Shown here piece by piece: positions 21,680 through 35,836 of a stretch of DNA of 64,000 nucleotides. The stretch lies in NCBI GenBank assembly GCA_947247005.1, contig OX365955.1:35133822-35197821 (forward strand). Direction: 5' to 3'. The position numbers were made by a program, and so were the translations under genes. This DNA is from Spisula solida (taxonomy: Eukaryota > Mollusca > Bivalvia > Venerida > Mactridae). The number at the start of each line of letters is the position of its first letter. Positions within the stretch are counted from its first letter, which is position 1. The notes under the pieces are model-generated. The model saw nothing but the letters and a program-made list of their open reading frames with translations, did not search any database and was not told where the DNA came from.

Positions 21680-24600
21680 CCCAGACACTCTAACACCCAG
21701 ACACACAAACACACAGACACTCTAACACCCAGACACACACAGACACCCAGACACACAAACACACAGACACTCTAACACCCAGACACACACAGACACCCAG
21801 ACACACAAACACCCAGACACACAAACACCCAGACACTCAAATACACAAACACACAAACACCCAGACACACAAGCACATAGACACACAGACACACAAACAC
21901 CCAGACACACAGACACACAGACACTCAAACACACAAACATCCAGACACACAAACACCCAGACACTCTAACACCCAGACACACAAGCACAGAGACACACAA
22001 ACACACACACACACAAACACACAGACACACAAACACACAGACACACAAACACACAGACACACAGACACACAAACACCCAGACACACAAACACACAGACAC
22101 ACAAACACCCAGACACACAAACACACAGACACACAAACACACAGACACACAAACACCCAGACACACAAGCACCCAGACACAAGCACACAGACACACAAAC
22201 ACACAAACACACAGACACACAAACACCCAGACACTCAAACACCCAGACACTCTAACACCCAGACACTCTAACACCCAGACACACAAACACACAGACACTC
22301 TAACACCCAGACACACAAACACACAGACACTCAAACACACAAACACACAGATACACAAACACACAGACACTCAAACACACAGACACACAAACACGCAGAC
22401 ACACAAACACACAGACACACACAGACACCCAGACACACTAACACCCAGACACACAAACACACAGACACTCTAACACCCAGACACACAAACACACAGACAC
22501 TCAAACACACAAACACACAGACACACAAACACCTAGACACACAAACACACAGACACTCTAAGACCCAGACACACAAACACAGAGACACTCAAACACACAG
22601 ACACACAAACACCAAGACACACAAACACACAAACACACAGACACACAAACACACAGACACACACAGACACCCAGACACTCTAACACCCAGACACACAAAC
22701 ACACAGACACTCTAACACCCAGACACACAAACACACAGACACTCTAACACCCAGACACACAAACACACAAACACACAAACATACATACACACAAACACCC
22801 AGACACACACAGACACCCAGACACTCTAACACCCAGACACACAAACACACAGACACTCTAACACCCAGACACACACAGACACCCAGACACACAAACACCT
22901 AGACACACAAACACCCAGACACTCAAATACACAAACACACAAACACCCAGACACACAAACACAAAGACACACACAGACACCCAGACACACAACCACAGAG
23001 ACACACAAACACACAGACACTCTAACACCCAGACACACAAACACACAGACACTCTAACACCCAGACACACAAACACACAGACACTCTAACACCCAGACAC
23101 ACAGACACTCCAACACCCAGACACACAGACACACACAGACACCCAGACACACAAACACACAGACACACAAACACACAAACACACAGACACACAAACACCC
23201 GGACACACAGACACACACAGAACCCAGACACACAAACACACAGACACTCAAACACACAAACACACAGACACACAAACACCTAGACACACAAACACACAGA
23301 CACTCTAACACCCAGACACACAAACACACAGACACTCAAACACACAGACACACAAACACCAAGAAACACAAACACACAAACACACAGACACACAAACACA
23401 CAGACACACACAGACACCCAGACACTCTAACACCCAGACACACAAACACACAGACACTCTAACACCCAGACACACAAACACACAGACACTCTAACACCCA
23501 GACACACAAACACACAGACACTCAAACACACAAACACACAGACACACAAACACCTAGACACACAAACACACAGACACTCTAAGACCTAGACACACAAACA
23601 CACAGACACTCAAACACACAGACACTCAAACACACAGACACACAAACACCAAGAAACACAAACACACAAACACACAGACAAACAAACACACAGACACACA
23701 CAGACACCCAGACACTCTAACACCCAGACACACAAACACACAGACACTCTAACACCCAGACACACAAACACACAGACACTCTAACACCCAGACACACAAA
23801 CACACAAACACACAGACACTCAAACACACAGACACACAAACACCCAGACACACAAACACACAAACACACAGACACACAAACACACATACACACACAGACA
23901 CCCAGACACTCTAACACCCAGACACACAAACACACAGACACACAAACACACAGACACACAAACACCCAGACACACAAACACACAGACACACACAGACACC
24001 CAGACACACAAACACCCAGACACACAAACACCCAGACACTCAAACACACAAACACCCAGACACACAAGCACCCAGACACACAAGCACACAGACACACAAA
24101 CACACAAACACACAGACACACAAACACCCAGACACACAGACACACACAGACACCCAGACACTCTAACACCCAGACACACAAACACTAAGACACTCTAACA
24201 CCCAGACACACACAGACACCCAGACACACAAACACACAGACACTCTAACACCCAGACACACACAGACACCCAGACACACAAACACCCAGACACACAAACA
24301 CCCAGACACACAGACACTCAAACACACAAATATCCAGACACACAAACACCTAGAAACTCTAACACCCAGACACACAAGCACACAGACACACAAACACCCA
24401 GACACACAAACACACACACACACAAACACACAGACACACAAACACACAGACACACAAACACCCAGACACACAAACACACAGACACACAAACACCCAGACA
24501 CACAAACACACAGACACACAAACACCCAGACACACAAGCACCCAGACACACAAGCACACAGACACACAAACACACAAACACACAGACACACAAACACCCA

Positions 24601-26930
24601 GACACTCAAACACCCAGACACTCTAACACCCAGACACTCTAACACCCAGACAAACAAACACACAGACACTCTAACACCCAGACACACACAAACACACAGA
24701 CACTCAAACACACAAACACACAGACACACAAACACACAAACACACAGACACTCAAACACACAAACACACAGACACACAAACACCCAGACACACAAACACA
24801 CAAACACACAGACACACAAACACACAGACACACACAGACACCCAGACACTCTAACACCCAGACACACAAACACACAGACACTCTAACACCCAGACACACA
24901 AACACACAGACACTCTAACACCCAGACACACAAACACACAGACACTCAAACACACAAACACACAGACACACAAACACCTAGACACACAAACACACAGACA
25001 CTCTAAGACCTAGACACACAAACACACAGACACTCAAACACACAGACACTCAAACACACAGACACACAAACACCAAGAAACACAAACACACAAACACACA
25101 GACAAACAAACACACAGACACACACAGACACCCAGACACTCTAACACCCAGACACACAAACACACAGACACTCTAACACCCAGACACACAAACACACAGA
25201 CACTCTAACACCCAGACACACAAACACACAAACACACAGACACTCAAACACACAGACACACAAACACCCAGACACACAAACACACAAACACACAGACACA
25301 CAAACACACATACACACACAGACACCCAGACACTCTAACACCCAGACACACAAACACACAGACACACAAACACACAGACACACAAACACACAGACACACA
25401 AACACCCAGACACACAACCACACAGACACACAAACACACAGACACTCTAACACCCAGACACACAAACACACAGACACTCTAGCACCCAAACACACAAACA
25501 CACAGACACTCTAACACCCAGACACACAGACACTCAAACACCCAGACACCCAGACACACACAAACACCCAGACACACACAAACACCCAGACACACACAGA
25601 CACCCAGACACACAAACACCCAGACACACAAACACCCAGACACTCAAACACACAAACACCCAGACACACAAGCACCCAGACACACAAGCACACAGACACC
25701 CAGACACACAAGCACCCAGACACACAAGCACACAGACACACAGACACACACAGACACCCAGACACTCTAACACCCAGACACACAAACACACAGACACTCT
25801 AACACCCAGACACACACAGACACCCAGACACACAAACACACAGACACTCTAACACCCAGACACACACAGACACCCAGACACACAAACACCCAGACACACA
25901 GACACTCAAACACACAAATATCCAGACACACAAACACCTAGAAACTCTAACACCCAGACACACAAGCACACAGACACACAAACACCCAGACACACAAACA
26001 CACACACACACAAACACACAGACACACAAACACACAAACACACAGACACACAAACACCCAGACACACAAACACACAGACACACAAACACCCAGACACACA
26101 AACACACAGACACACAGACACACAAACACCCAGACACACAAGCACCCAGACACACAAGCACACAGACACACAAACACACAAACACACAGACACACAAACA
26201 CCCAGACACTCAAACACCCAGACACTCTAACACCCAGACACTCTAACACCCAGACACACAAACACACAGACACTCTAACACCCAGACACACACAAACACA
26301 CAGACACTCAAACACACAAACACACAGACACACAAACACACAAACACACAGACACTCAAACACACAAACACACAGACACACAAACACCCAGACACACAAA
26401 CACACAGACACACAAACACACAGACACACACAGACACCCAGACACTCTAACACCCAGACACACAAACACACAGACACTCTAACACCCAGACACACAAACA
26501 CACATACACTCAAACACACAAACACACAAACACACAGACACACACACACCCAGACACACAAACACACAGACACTCTAAGACCCAGACACACAAACACACA
26601 GACACCCAGACACTCTAACACCCAGACACTCTAACACCCAGACACACAAACACACAGACACACAAACACACAAACACACAGACACACAAACACCCAGACA
26701 CACAAACACACAGACACACAGACACACACAGACACCCAGACACTCTAACACCCAGACACACAAACACACAGACACTCTAACACCCAGACACACACAGACA
26801 CCCAGACACACAAACACCCAGACACACAAACACCCAGATACTCAAACACACAAACACCCAGACACACAAGCGCACAGACACACAAACACACAAACACCCA
26901 GACACACAAACACACAGACACTCTAACACT
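21680..26930. repeat. 5.25-kb degenerate octamer array (CA-rich strand)
   Basis: Built from 8-bp words of the form nnnnACAC, mainly CAGACACA, CAAACACA, CCAGACAC and CTCTAACA, with occasional 4-bp phase slips. Large internal duplications are visible. The rare strings AAGAAACAC and CTCTAAGACCTAG recur 1,424 bp apart (23,577 and 25,001; 23,651 and 25,075), and TATCCAG with CTAGAAACTC recur 1,588 bp apart (24,331 and 25,919). The plus strand is almost free of G runs; the minus strand is G/T-rich with GGG triplets. Long minus-strand frames rich in Val-Cys-Leu are a by-product of the repeat. Confidence 0.95.
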
Positions 26931-27468
26931 TACTGTCATCAATCATACAGGATGTATACTAGTTACTCAAACACAAACATGACTCTATATATAATACGTT
27001 CATGCAACACAGACAGAACCTACACTCACGTTCATATAAACACGTATATGTGAGAGCCAATACATACATATAGACAACCACACCAATATGCAAATACATA
27101 TGTACCTTAATCACTGCATTCCTTAAGCCGCCTGTAAGGAAAGTAAAGACGCTTTTACGACCACATGAAAAATTCAGTACGAGACTTCAGATGCACCGTT
27201 TCTGCGAAACGAAAAAGAAACATTGCAACATTAGACATTGTTAATTATTTTTGAAGGAAATAAAGCGCCTGTTAAGATACATCTCATGCAATTATTGTGG
27301 TTGTCTGATAAGTATGCATGGTATGATCATCAACAGTACAAAGATTTTACAAATTTTGCACAGCATATAAAAAACATCGGATAAAGTCCGACATACAATA
27401 TTTCACATAATTGTAAGTCCACCCTACTGGTTAAAACGCGGTATGTCTACATTATTCAACAGGCCGCT
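26931..27468. other. No gene seen
   Basis: Non-coding transition between the octamer array and a mariner-like element; nothing else that I can support. Confidence 0.35.
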
Positions 27469-27470
27469 TA

Positions 27471-28391
27471 CGAGGGGTGTTCGATATGTATTGTCACTTG
27501 GGTCACAAATAAGAAAATTCGTTGATATCTTTAAATCTTTATACATTTCTGGAACCATCAAGATTTCCGCAATATTTCCTGAAAAAATCTATAAAATTTA
27601 ATGACTGGAATGTTGTTTCTGTTGTCTTTTCGAATGGCTAGTATTAGACACTGCGACGTTTTGCGAATAACTGTCGATTAAAACTCCCTTTCGGGAAATA
27701 ATCTTATCCCACAACTATCATACCTTAATAATGTAAATTCCTTCGATAAAGACATGATTTGCTGTACTTCATTGCCATTTTTGAACAAAATTATAAGAGC
27801 ATTTCAAAGTCGCGAAAATAGGTGTCAAAATTAGTAAAAAAAGCATGCTAATTTTCAATGATTTGTTTCGGTTAGTTTAATTGATGGAATTTGACATATC
27901 ATACATGTATGTAAGCCATTGACCATCAACATTGATTTCTGGGAAGAATTTGCGATCAAAATGCAATTGATATGAAGTTATTGGTGCGTGAACCAACAAG
28001 CATCATTTTGTATAAATAAGAGTGATCTCCCTTGTTTTGACCGTCTTACTCGTAGACAACAAAATATTTCATTTTGATTTAAAGTGATAATGGAAACATA
28101 AGGACCCAGTTATCGTATCGTATGTGCAGTTTAACGAATACTGACATTTACTTTTCTAAACAACTACTGCAAAGATTACACAAATTTAGCTTAAAATGAA
28201 CATAAGGCCAGTGTACTCGAGCATACCCTCTTCTAAGTTTAATAAATTACTTAATTGTTGACGAAAGGTTATGTAATTTTTCAGATAAAGTATAGAAACA
28301 TGCACCTTTTAGAGAGTAATCGTAGAATCCTTCTAAATATTGTCATAGAAAAATGCAAAGGACAGTGACAATACATATCGAGCACCCCTCG
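27471..28391. mobile_element. Mariner-like element, non-autonomous, TA duplication
   Basis: Left end CGAGGGGTGTTCGATATGTA and right end TACATATCGAGCACCCCTCG are inverted copies, and the match continues inward (TTGTCACT) with one mismatch over 28 bp. TA flanks both sides (27469-27470, 28392-28393). CGAGGGG-type ends are typical of mariner relatives. The 921-bp interior has no transposase frame. Confidence 0.8.
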
Positions 28392-29482
28392 TACATTATC
28401 ATTGAAGTACCCGGCTGTACTATTTCCTAGGTGTCCGAGGAAAATGAATGAAAAATACTTGGACGTCCAAGCTTTTTCCAAGGAAAACGTTGGAAATCTT
28501 GGACATTGATCAAGTTGTCCAAGCTGCCAAAACAATATCCGTGGACATTTCCATGGACAAATAAAATTTTCCTCGGAATAGCTTGAACATTATCTCGGAA
28601 AGTGAAACTTAGTCTATTTTATGCTCGGAAAATACGTACAATCCAGAACTTAGACACTTTTCAGCTTGGACATCACTCGGAAACCTCAACTTAGTTAATT
28701 TTTAGATTGGACATTGGACCTCTTGGACTAATAGTTATTGTACATGTCTTATATACACACAAATAGCCTCCATTCACCACCTGTGTTGATGAGAAGCTGA
28801 GATAAGAGCCTGTTTACAATTTCCCAGTCTGATACATTGCTAGTTTGAATTTCCCCCAAAATATTTCCTCTCTTCTGATTGGCTAGTTTGAACTTGTCTG
28901 GGGTTCATTGTTTCAAGATCTCACAAAAATGTGCAATGTTTTCAACAGTTTATGGGATATTGCTAGTTTGAGTATTTTGGGAAGTGTTTCGAACCAATCA
29001 ATCCTCTAAGACTTAAATGAAGGATACTTCTGCATCTGACTTATATACTGCAGTACAAGGATTATTAAATGTGGAATTATTTATTCAAAACAACAGTTGT
29101 AACAGAGCTCTGTGAAGTTTGATGAATCATTATAATGGTAAGTAATTTAGTATTAAACAACAGCTTTTTAAGTAATGTACACAATGTTTTATTTAAATTG
29201 CTATGAATTTGAGCTTAATTTACATCATGATAGTGTTAATGTCAAATTATAATTTAATTACAATACCTAGACTCTCAGGAAGTGTTGAGGATGTGCTACA
29301 TGTATCACGAATTGGGTACTATACTACAGATTGTAATCTCAACCCTGAATCTTTATGTACACTAGTCGAATGTTCTAAGTACACACTTTGTAATTTTCAT
29401 TGAACAGGAAAAGTATTAGACCCATCAGTGAATCGAATATACCATTGGAATCAGGAAACTATTGTCTATCACGTTGAGTTAA

Positions 29483-29865
29483 TCACCATTCTGAAATATA
29501 ATAACAACATACTAGAAAATGACCATTTAGTTCACTGCTTAAAACAACAAAGTCGCACATCAATATTATGTATGACCACCGTCTGCCCTGATGATAGCCT
29601 GACATCCTCTGAGGCATTAAATTGATAATGATGTGTACCAATTGCTGCTGGAGTGCATTCCGTTCTAGTAAAGAGTTCGTTGTGAGTTCCTGTACGTTCT
29701 GGTGTTGCCGTCGTGCTCGGATGCGTCGCCCCAACTTATCCCAGACGTATTATATCGGATTTTGGTCCGGGCTACAAGGTGGGCATTCAATCGTGCAACC
29801 TAAAAAGGACATTACATCAAAATCAAACTCCATGTGATGAGAATGTGCTCATATCTTACAAAATA
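29483..29865 (-). pseudogene. Tc1/mariner-like transposase C-terminal fragment
   Basis: On the minus strand the frame reads AHSHH, then CPPCSPDQNPI, a stop, YVWDKLGRRIRAR, and a terminal QRMSGYHQGRR. This is the last third of a DD34E transposase: SPDxNPIExxWD is the box with the catalytic Glu. Here that Glu codon is TAA (29750-29752). The DNA-binding half and the first two Asp boxes are absent. It is a relic inserted in, or captured by, the larger TIR element. Confidence 0.75.
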
Positions 29866-31499
29866 CACGATTGATCGAAAATAGTGAGTTTTTGTTAAAT
29901 TGTAGTAGTAATTCTGATGACAAATGCCTATTGAAAGTTACTTCCATGCTCAACATCAAATTGCTCCATACAAATAAATGGACTTGTTCTGTTGAATTCA
30001 ACGATTCCACATTATTTCACAATTTTTAAGTGATACAACCATCAGTCAGATGTTGTCATAAACGTGTTTTGACGAATTTAAGGACTAAATGTAAATGACG
30101 CCATGTGACGTCTCATTTTTAAATCGAGTCAATAGAAACATGCAGCTTTTTCGAGAATTCAATGCAACAACCATAATAAAAAATTTGTGCATGTGTTAAG
30201 AACCCCAAAACAGCCAAATAATGAATTAAATCTTACCAGTCTTATTGGCATGCCAATTTCAAGCATTCATATTGCACTTGCGCACTCCCCAATCGTCATT
30301 TGCGTCAAATGATACGAACTATTTTTATGGCTTTATGTTTGGGGGTCGAATGTTAATCGTGTATGAAATGATTTAAACACATGTACACATATTTGAGGTG
30401 TGAGCACGAGAAAAATATGATTTCGTCATTTTCGTCACGCATCAATGATTGTCACGTAGATCTTGGGTTTTTTCTTCTGTATTAAAGACAGTCACCAACA
30501 TATGCTATCTAAACAGTTTTTTTGAGTTGAGATGATTATGTTCCTGATTTATTCGAGTTCTAAAAGTGTGTACTTAGAACATTCGTCAAGTGTATAGTCT
30601 TGGTACAAATTGTTATAACTACTATTTAAAGGTCAAAACCTCATGTGTTTAATATTTTTATCTAACTTTAAAATAATAGAATGTCTGAATATCTGTACAA
30701 TTTGATAGTAATTAATGTTTACTAATTAACACAATCAACATTAAAGTTCAAATACAGGTTAATTTTAAACAAAAAATGATATCTAATAAATACTAAAAAC
30801 ATTTTACAGGAACAAGCAGAGTCATTTTAATTTAGGTTGAAATGAGATATGATGATAATTTTGGAACCAAGCAACTCAAAATAATGGTACTTTGATATGT
30901 GTGTGCATGAAACTGGGCACAATGTTAGATGGGTGGGAAGAACGTGAATACATCAAAGATGAAGGCTTATAATGAACCAGGTACACATTTAAATCATTCA
31001 TATAAATAACAATATACAACTTTAAACAATTTGCCATCTAAAATGTCAATAAGTCATTTAAAATGATATCAGAAGCTGTAGTGAATATGTAACATATGGA
31101 AGCATTGCAGTCTATATCTAATGTCACATGTATATAATATAAATTGTTGATAATAACAAATTAATAAGATGAAGAAGTATATATTGTTCTATTGCAATGT
31201 TATAGACACTGCTAAGAACATCTTGTTGAGGTACTGAGGTATCGCATTGCATCAATAGTGCAAAGCTGTAATTTAAAATTATTTATACATTTAAAGATAA
31301 ATATGGTAGGAAAATTATACATATTGTATTTATGATTTTAGCATACTTTTTCTTTTTAATATTACTATTTATAATTTACAGGTTGATAGCTTTGATGAAC
31401 AAGCTGGACCCAGTATTACAAAATTGTTGTTGAAGATACCGACTGTCAGGCTTATAAGATGATAATTTGCTGCAAGTAATAGATATTGTACTGGTTATT

Positions 31500-31641
31500 C
31501 GTCAAAAGTGTCTTCTTACAAGGGTTATTGTACAGTTTGGTGAGGAAAAAGAACATAATTGTCCGAGGCAAAGCCGAGGATAATTTGTTGTTTGTCCTCC
31601 CCAAACTGTACAATAACCCTTGTAAGAAGACACTTTTGACG
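31500..31641. repeat. Long hairpin, 41-bp perfect arms
   Basis: Arms 31500-31540 and 31601-31641 are exact reverse complements (CGTCAAAAGTGTCTTCTTAC... / ...GACACTTTTGACG); after one mismatch a further 5 bp pair. The ~60-nt loop has CCGAGG twice around GCAAAG. It lies inside the 5.3-kb TIR element. Confidence 0.9.
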
Positions 31642-33029
31642 AAAAACTAGTACTATATCTGACTTATACTCCGACAAAAATAAAACTATCACCAGAGAAA
31701 CAATGATTATTAAAATATATTCTGGCACAATTCAAGAACAGAAGATGTTTTGAAGTTTAGAAAATATAATTGTAATGTTCAAAATAAGCTTGGCCTAATG
31801 ATCCTAAGGGATTATCCACCTGTCCATTCATAAAGTGCTGAGCATTTATTAGCATGTGAAAATTAATTGAATAAACATCAAGAATGCCCATGTGTTATTG
31901 CACCACATAAAAGAATACACATCTATAGGTTTCCACATTGGTGATACAGGCTCGATGCACAAAGCTACATATCTGTGCATATTATTTGTCTTTTATTTTT
32001 TAAAAAAAAATAGACAATCCATGAAAATATTTTCAAACAGGTTCATATAAAAAAAGCTTCTAATAGATTGTAAACTGTTTTGTAAATGTTAAGACAATGT
32101 ATTAGGTTTATACTTGAAAAAAATGCTTGTACAAATGTATTATGATAAGATCCTTAAAGAAATGACATATTTTCTAGTTAAAACATACATTTTTCTCGTG
32201 GATATATTTATTTATATAATGTTGTATTGAAGTAATACTTAATGACATAACCAATGCTCATGAAAAAATAGAAAAAAGTTATAGCCACTAATCGGTCGAT
32301 GTATATGATTCAGGTTTCTTGCTATTGATTGTCAATTTGTAAAATGCATGTTTCAAGCTTACAAATGGTTTGTAGTTCGGTTTCAATTGCTACTGATAAT
32401 TAATACTGTAAAATCATTGAATTTAGAGGGGTTTACTCAATATTATAACAAATTAAGCCATTGTTGTTTAATTGTTTGGGTGTAGATAAATTGTGAGGAT
32501 CGAATTTTATGATATAGTTCAACCAAGACATTGATTAAAATTTAACGCCACAAACTTGACATTTTTTACAGTAATGCAGCATATTTTTCCATGCTGTGTG
32601 TTTTTACAATTTCCTAGCTTTGTGTTTAATGCTTTAGGCAATCAGTTGCTACAAATGTATGTTGTTTATTTAACTGTTACACAGATTTGTAATAGTTTTC
32701 GTCTAATTGACCATTAATGGCAATTATTTTCTGAGTGAAACAGTTTTCTTATGGCTCACAAAAGGGTCCGCTTACTAAAATAATGTACACTTTTTTAATG
32801 GAATCAGTGGGCGTGTCGGAGTATAATTTATGATAAATGTAGCTATAGCAAATTGTGATGCTGTAGGAAATGAACACATCAGGCTGATCATATGATAGTG
32901 ATTTGTGTTTTGTTAAAATTTGTTATCTCAGTTAATTACACTCATTAAATATTTTAATTGTTTTATTAATTTTGTTCTAGTACTTTTTAAGCACACTAAA
33001 AGTTTGTACAGGTGTCTTCATAGGACGGG

Positions 33030-33650
33030 TGTTCATGGAATATTCGTCGGACATGTCCAAGGTTTATTCCTCGGACGTCAAAGGTTTTTTCCTCGGACAT
33101 GTCCAAGGTTAATTCCTCGGACGTCCAAGGTTTTTACCTCAGACGTCCGAGGTTTTTTCCTTGGACAGGAATTTTTTGTAATTGAGAGAACCTTGGACAA
33201 TTCCTAGGTAAAAACCTTGGACACCCAAGCTTTCCCAGGATGTCCGATGAAAATATCTCGGACATCCAATCTTCCAAGAAAAATACCTTGGACTTCCAAG
33301 ATTGCTTGGAAATACCTTGGACGTCCAAGCTTTCCAAGGATGTCCAAGGAAAAACCTCGGTCCCAATACTCCGAGGTTTCCTAGGAAAGTATCTCGGACA
33401 TTCAAGCTTCCATGTAAAAACCTGGGACGTACAAGCATCCTAGGAAAATACCTTGGACTTCCAAGCTTTCCAAGAAAAAAACCTCGGTCCCAATACTCCG
33501 TGGTTTCCAAGGTTTCCGATTAAATGTCCAAGCTTTGACCTAGGAATATTATGCCCCTGCCATCTTTTATATTTTCACTTGGTTACTGAACAGCTCGGTA
33601 AGTTCGTCACCAATACTCCGTGGTTTTTTCTCTCGGACAATTGGTGATAT
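33030..33650. repeat. Subterminal GGACGTCCAAGG repeat zone
   Basis: Dense short repeats of CCTCGGACGTCCAAGG, CTTGGACTTCCAAGC and CCTCGGTCCCAATACTCCG, in both orientations, just inside the right end of the TIR element. A sparser set lies inside the left end (28430-28740). Open frames on both strands here come from the repeats. Confidence 0.75.
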
Positions 33651-33689
33651 TTTCCGAGGAAACCTAGGAAATTGTACAGCCGGGTCATT

Positions 33690-34426
33690 AGATAATTATT
33701 GTTCTAGAAAAAATCTGCATTCAAAAGTAGCGTTGTTGTTCAGACAGTTGTACATAAAATGTTCTAGTTCGTCAGTATAGTAAAGCTGACATCTAGCACA
33801 CGAAACTGGATATTCTAAAGGAGTTTGACAACAGAGTCTAGCAATAAATTTCATGAGGGAAAGGCTATTTGGTATTTCCTTCGAGACTTTCCAAATGTTT
33901 GATGTGAGTTCAGCGTGAATTTCTCGAAAACACAAAAAGTAATTACAGGTCAACATTCTCGTTTTCCAGGCAGACGAAACAGTGTCATTCACTCTAGTTT
34001 TTACTATTTTTTTCACAAGTACGTGTTTAGCAGGGAAAGTCCCTTCTGCAATATATTCTCAATATATATGTAGACAGATCATACATTTTTAGAATTTGAT
34101 ATGTATCCGGAATAAAACCGCGAGTTTTTAGCGTAGTTCGTGCTCCATACTGGAAAAGTCTGTACGTAAACAATTGGTTTAGATCGGCACATGGGTTCGA
34201 ATTGCACAAAGTTCCCAGGAATAACAGTTTCTGAATGTCTATATAGGCTTCAATGGATGTAAAGCCTAAAAGTCCAGTCACCATATCCGACCGGGTCAGT
34301 CGCGGTAGACCCTGTGCATGTTTAAGGCAGAAGTGGTGGGTTGCTTCAAGTTTCTATATGTCAGCTCGTGTAATCGAGTTCCATAACTCGCAGCCGTAGA
34401 CGGCACGTGGACGCACACACGTGGTA
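33690..34426 (-). pseudogene. LINE reverse transcriptase, C-terminal piece
   Basis: Minus-strand frames read VRPRAVYGCELWNSITRADI, a stop, then GLPRLTRSDMVTGLLGF and QKLLFLGTLCN. After a 1-nt shift near 34030-34040 come a basic stretch and CX2CX9HX4C (CARC...HFMYNC). This is the post-thumb end of a LINE ORF. It is a different LINE from the one at 1-6 kb, judging by the spacing of the Cys/His motif. Its 3' end is cut by the TIR element ending at 33685. Confidence 0.75.
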
Positions 34427-34428
34427 TA

Positions 34429-35753
34429 CGAAGGCTGTTCAAATTGGAATGCAACTAAGCCCCTACATTTTTTTCCTTAATAGATTCTATTGAAACTAGC
34501 CTTTGATCCTATTGCAGTATTCATCTCCGGTATATATGCCAAGTTTCATTCAGATATTCCATATTTAAAATGCGATTTTATTATCATTCATAGGGTCACT
34601 GTGCATATACTGGACATGTACGTGTCAAACCGAGATCTTAACGTATCTGATATTTCTTCCGACATTGCAATTTAAAAGTCGTTTGAAACAAATAAAGATC
34701 ACAAGCGACATTGTTTGACAAATCAGGATGGTCGGAAAGCTCAAGAACCTTCACGCTTCTCAGAAAGTCGCGTTAATGGCTGCTGCAGGTGGAGGCCCAT
34801 TGCTCTGCAATAGCATGTCATACTTCAAACATGTGCTTTGAGAGCGATTGTCGGAGTATTCCTTCAATTTCTGAAGGAATTTTCCTTTTTCAAGCTTGGC
34901 ATTTACCCATTGTCTATTTTATACATCAAATTTAATGGTAGAAACTTGGTATATATAGAAAAAGGTGTACATTTCTGCTGACGCCCATGGTGCGTTTTGC
35001 AATGCATACTTTTGTTCTGTGTTTGCTGGCCCATATTAGTTTAAGGATCTGTCGCATGGGTGAAAAAATCAACCCGTGGTCATAACATTCGCAAACGGTC
35101 GACTTTTTTTATCTAGAAACTGGTTTCAACTATTTTTTGGACAGTTTGCAAGGGCATGTGTGCTGGCGTCTCTAAGCAGATAGGGGTATCCAAAGTGTAC
35201 TTATCGTCCTAATTTTTTTAATATGTTTGATAATTGTATGAATAGCTCCTAATGATGTGCCAACACATTGAGCTACTTGCCTAATTGTACATATTCCACC
35301 ACTTTCCAAAACAAATATGATTTTCGCAACCCTTTTATAGTATATTGCGGTATTTGGATGGCGTTCATGGGGTTCCTTTCCAAATAAAATTACACCACTT
35401 TTAAATTGCGTAAACTATCAAGTAGTTGATGAAAAAGACATATCATACCACAATTTCACCAAACATGTTATGTAAAATATTGTATTTTCTCCCGCATTAA
35501 AAAAACAACGATTCTTAAATAGGACCGAATTTGGCCAGAAAAAAGTGACATTTTTCAATAATTTAAGCATTAGTATACACGAGTAGACAGTGTTAAATGA
35601 CGTATTGTTACAGCTACACTCAACGGATTTTAAAATGTGAGGTATCAATTTAAAGCTAATTCAATGTTCTTTGATATACAGCTACTATTCTTAAAAAATC
35701 ATTGATACAAGAAAGATATAGCTTCACTTGCATTCCAATTTGAACAACCCTCG
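34429..35753. mobile_element. Mariner-like element inserted in the LINE
   Basis: Ends CGAAGGCTGTTCAAATTGGA (34429) and TCCAATTTGAACAACCCTCG (to 35753) are inverted with two mismatches over 20 bp. TA flanks both sides (34427-34428, 35754-35755). Removing the element with one TA joins the LINE frame exactly (ARIY then TTCVRPRAVYGC). The 1,325-bp interior is AT-rich; I do not recognise a transposase in it. Confidence 0.8.
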
Positions 35754-35755
35754 TA

Positions 35756-35836
35756 TATCCTGGCGACTGTAGTCGGTTTAGCGCCTGAGTTACTGGCTAG
35801 ACTTCCTGACAGACTGAAGTATGATCCACGCATTAG
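35756..35836 (-). pseudogene. LINE reverse transcriptase, middle piece
   Basis: Eighty-one bases of the same minus-strand LINE stranded between two insertions. They encode MRGSYFSLSGSLASNSGAK..., the region between the palm and the CELW motif. The CATTAG at 35831-35836 is the foldback target site. Confidence 0.75.

Larger units (their letters stand above)
28409..33685. mobile_element. 5.3-kb TIR DNA transposon, superfamily unknown
   Basis: Left end ACCCGGCTGTACTATTTCC (28409) and right end GGAAATTGTACAGCCGGGT (to 33685) are inverted with one mismatch over 19 bp. A CCTAGG with CGAGGAAAAT-type sequence follows at each end. Subterminal zones (28430-28740 and 33030-33650) are packed with CGGACGTCCAAGG-like motifs, as expected for transposase-binding arrays. 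The interior is AT-rich, contains a dead Tc1 fragment and a 142-bp hairpin, and shows no intact transposase. No clear target duplication was found. Only 15 bp separate it from the mariner-like element on its left. Confidence 0.6.

Noticed and set aside
21680..26930. Interstitial telomere
   Set aside because: The CTAACACCC word resembles CCCTAA, but the period is 8 and no TTAGGG-type run exists.
21722..26942. Many long minus-strand frames rich in Val, Cys and Leu
   Set aside because: They are translations of the octamer array in several overlapping frames at once, with no starts, domains or codon bias of a gene.
33134..33647. Overlapping frames on both strands near 33.3 kb
   Set aside because: Products of palindromic GGACGTCC repeats in a transposon end.
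28409..33685. Tc1 element as the autonomous source of the 5.3-kb TIR element
   Set aside because: The ends are unlike Tc1 ends, no TA flanks them, and the Tc1 piece is a C-terminal relic.
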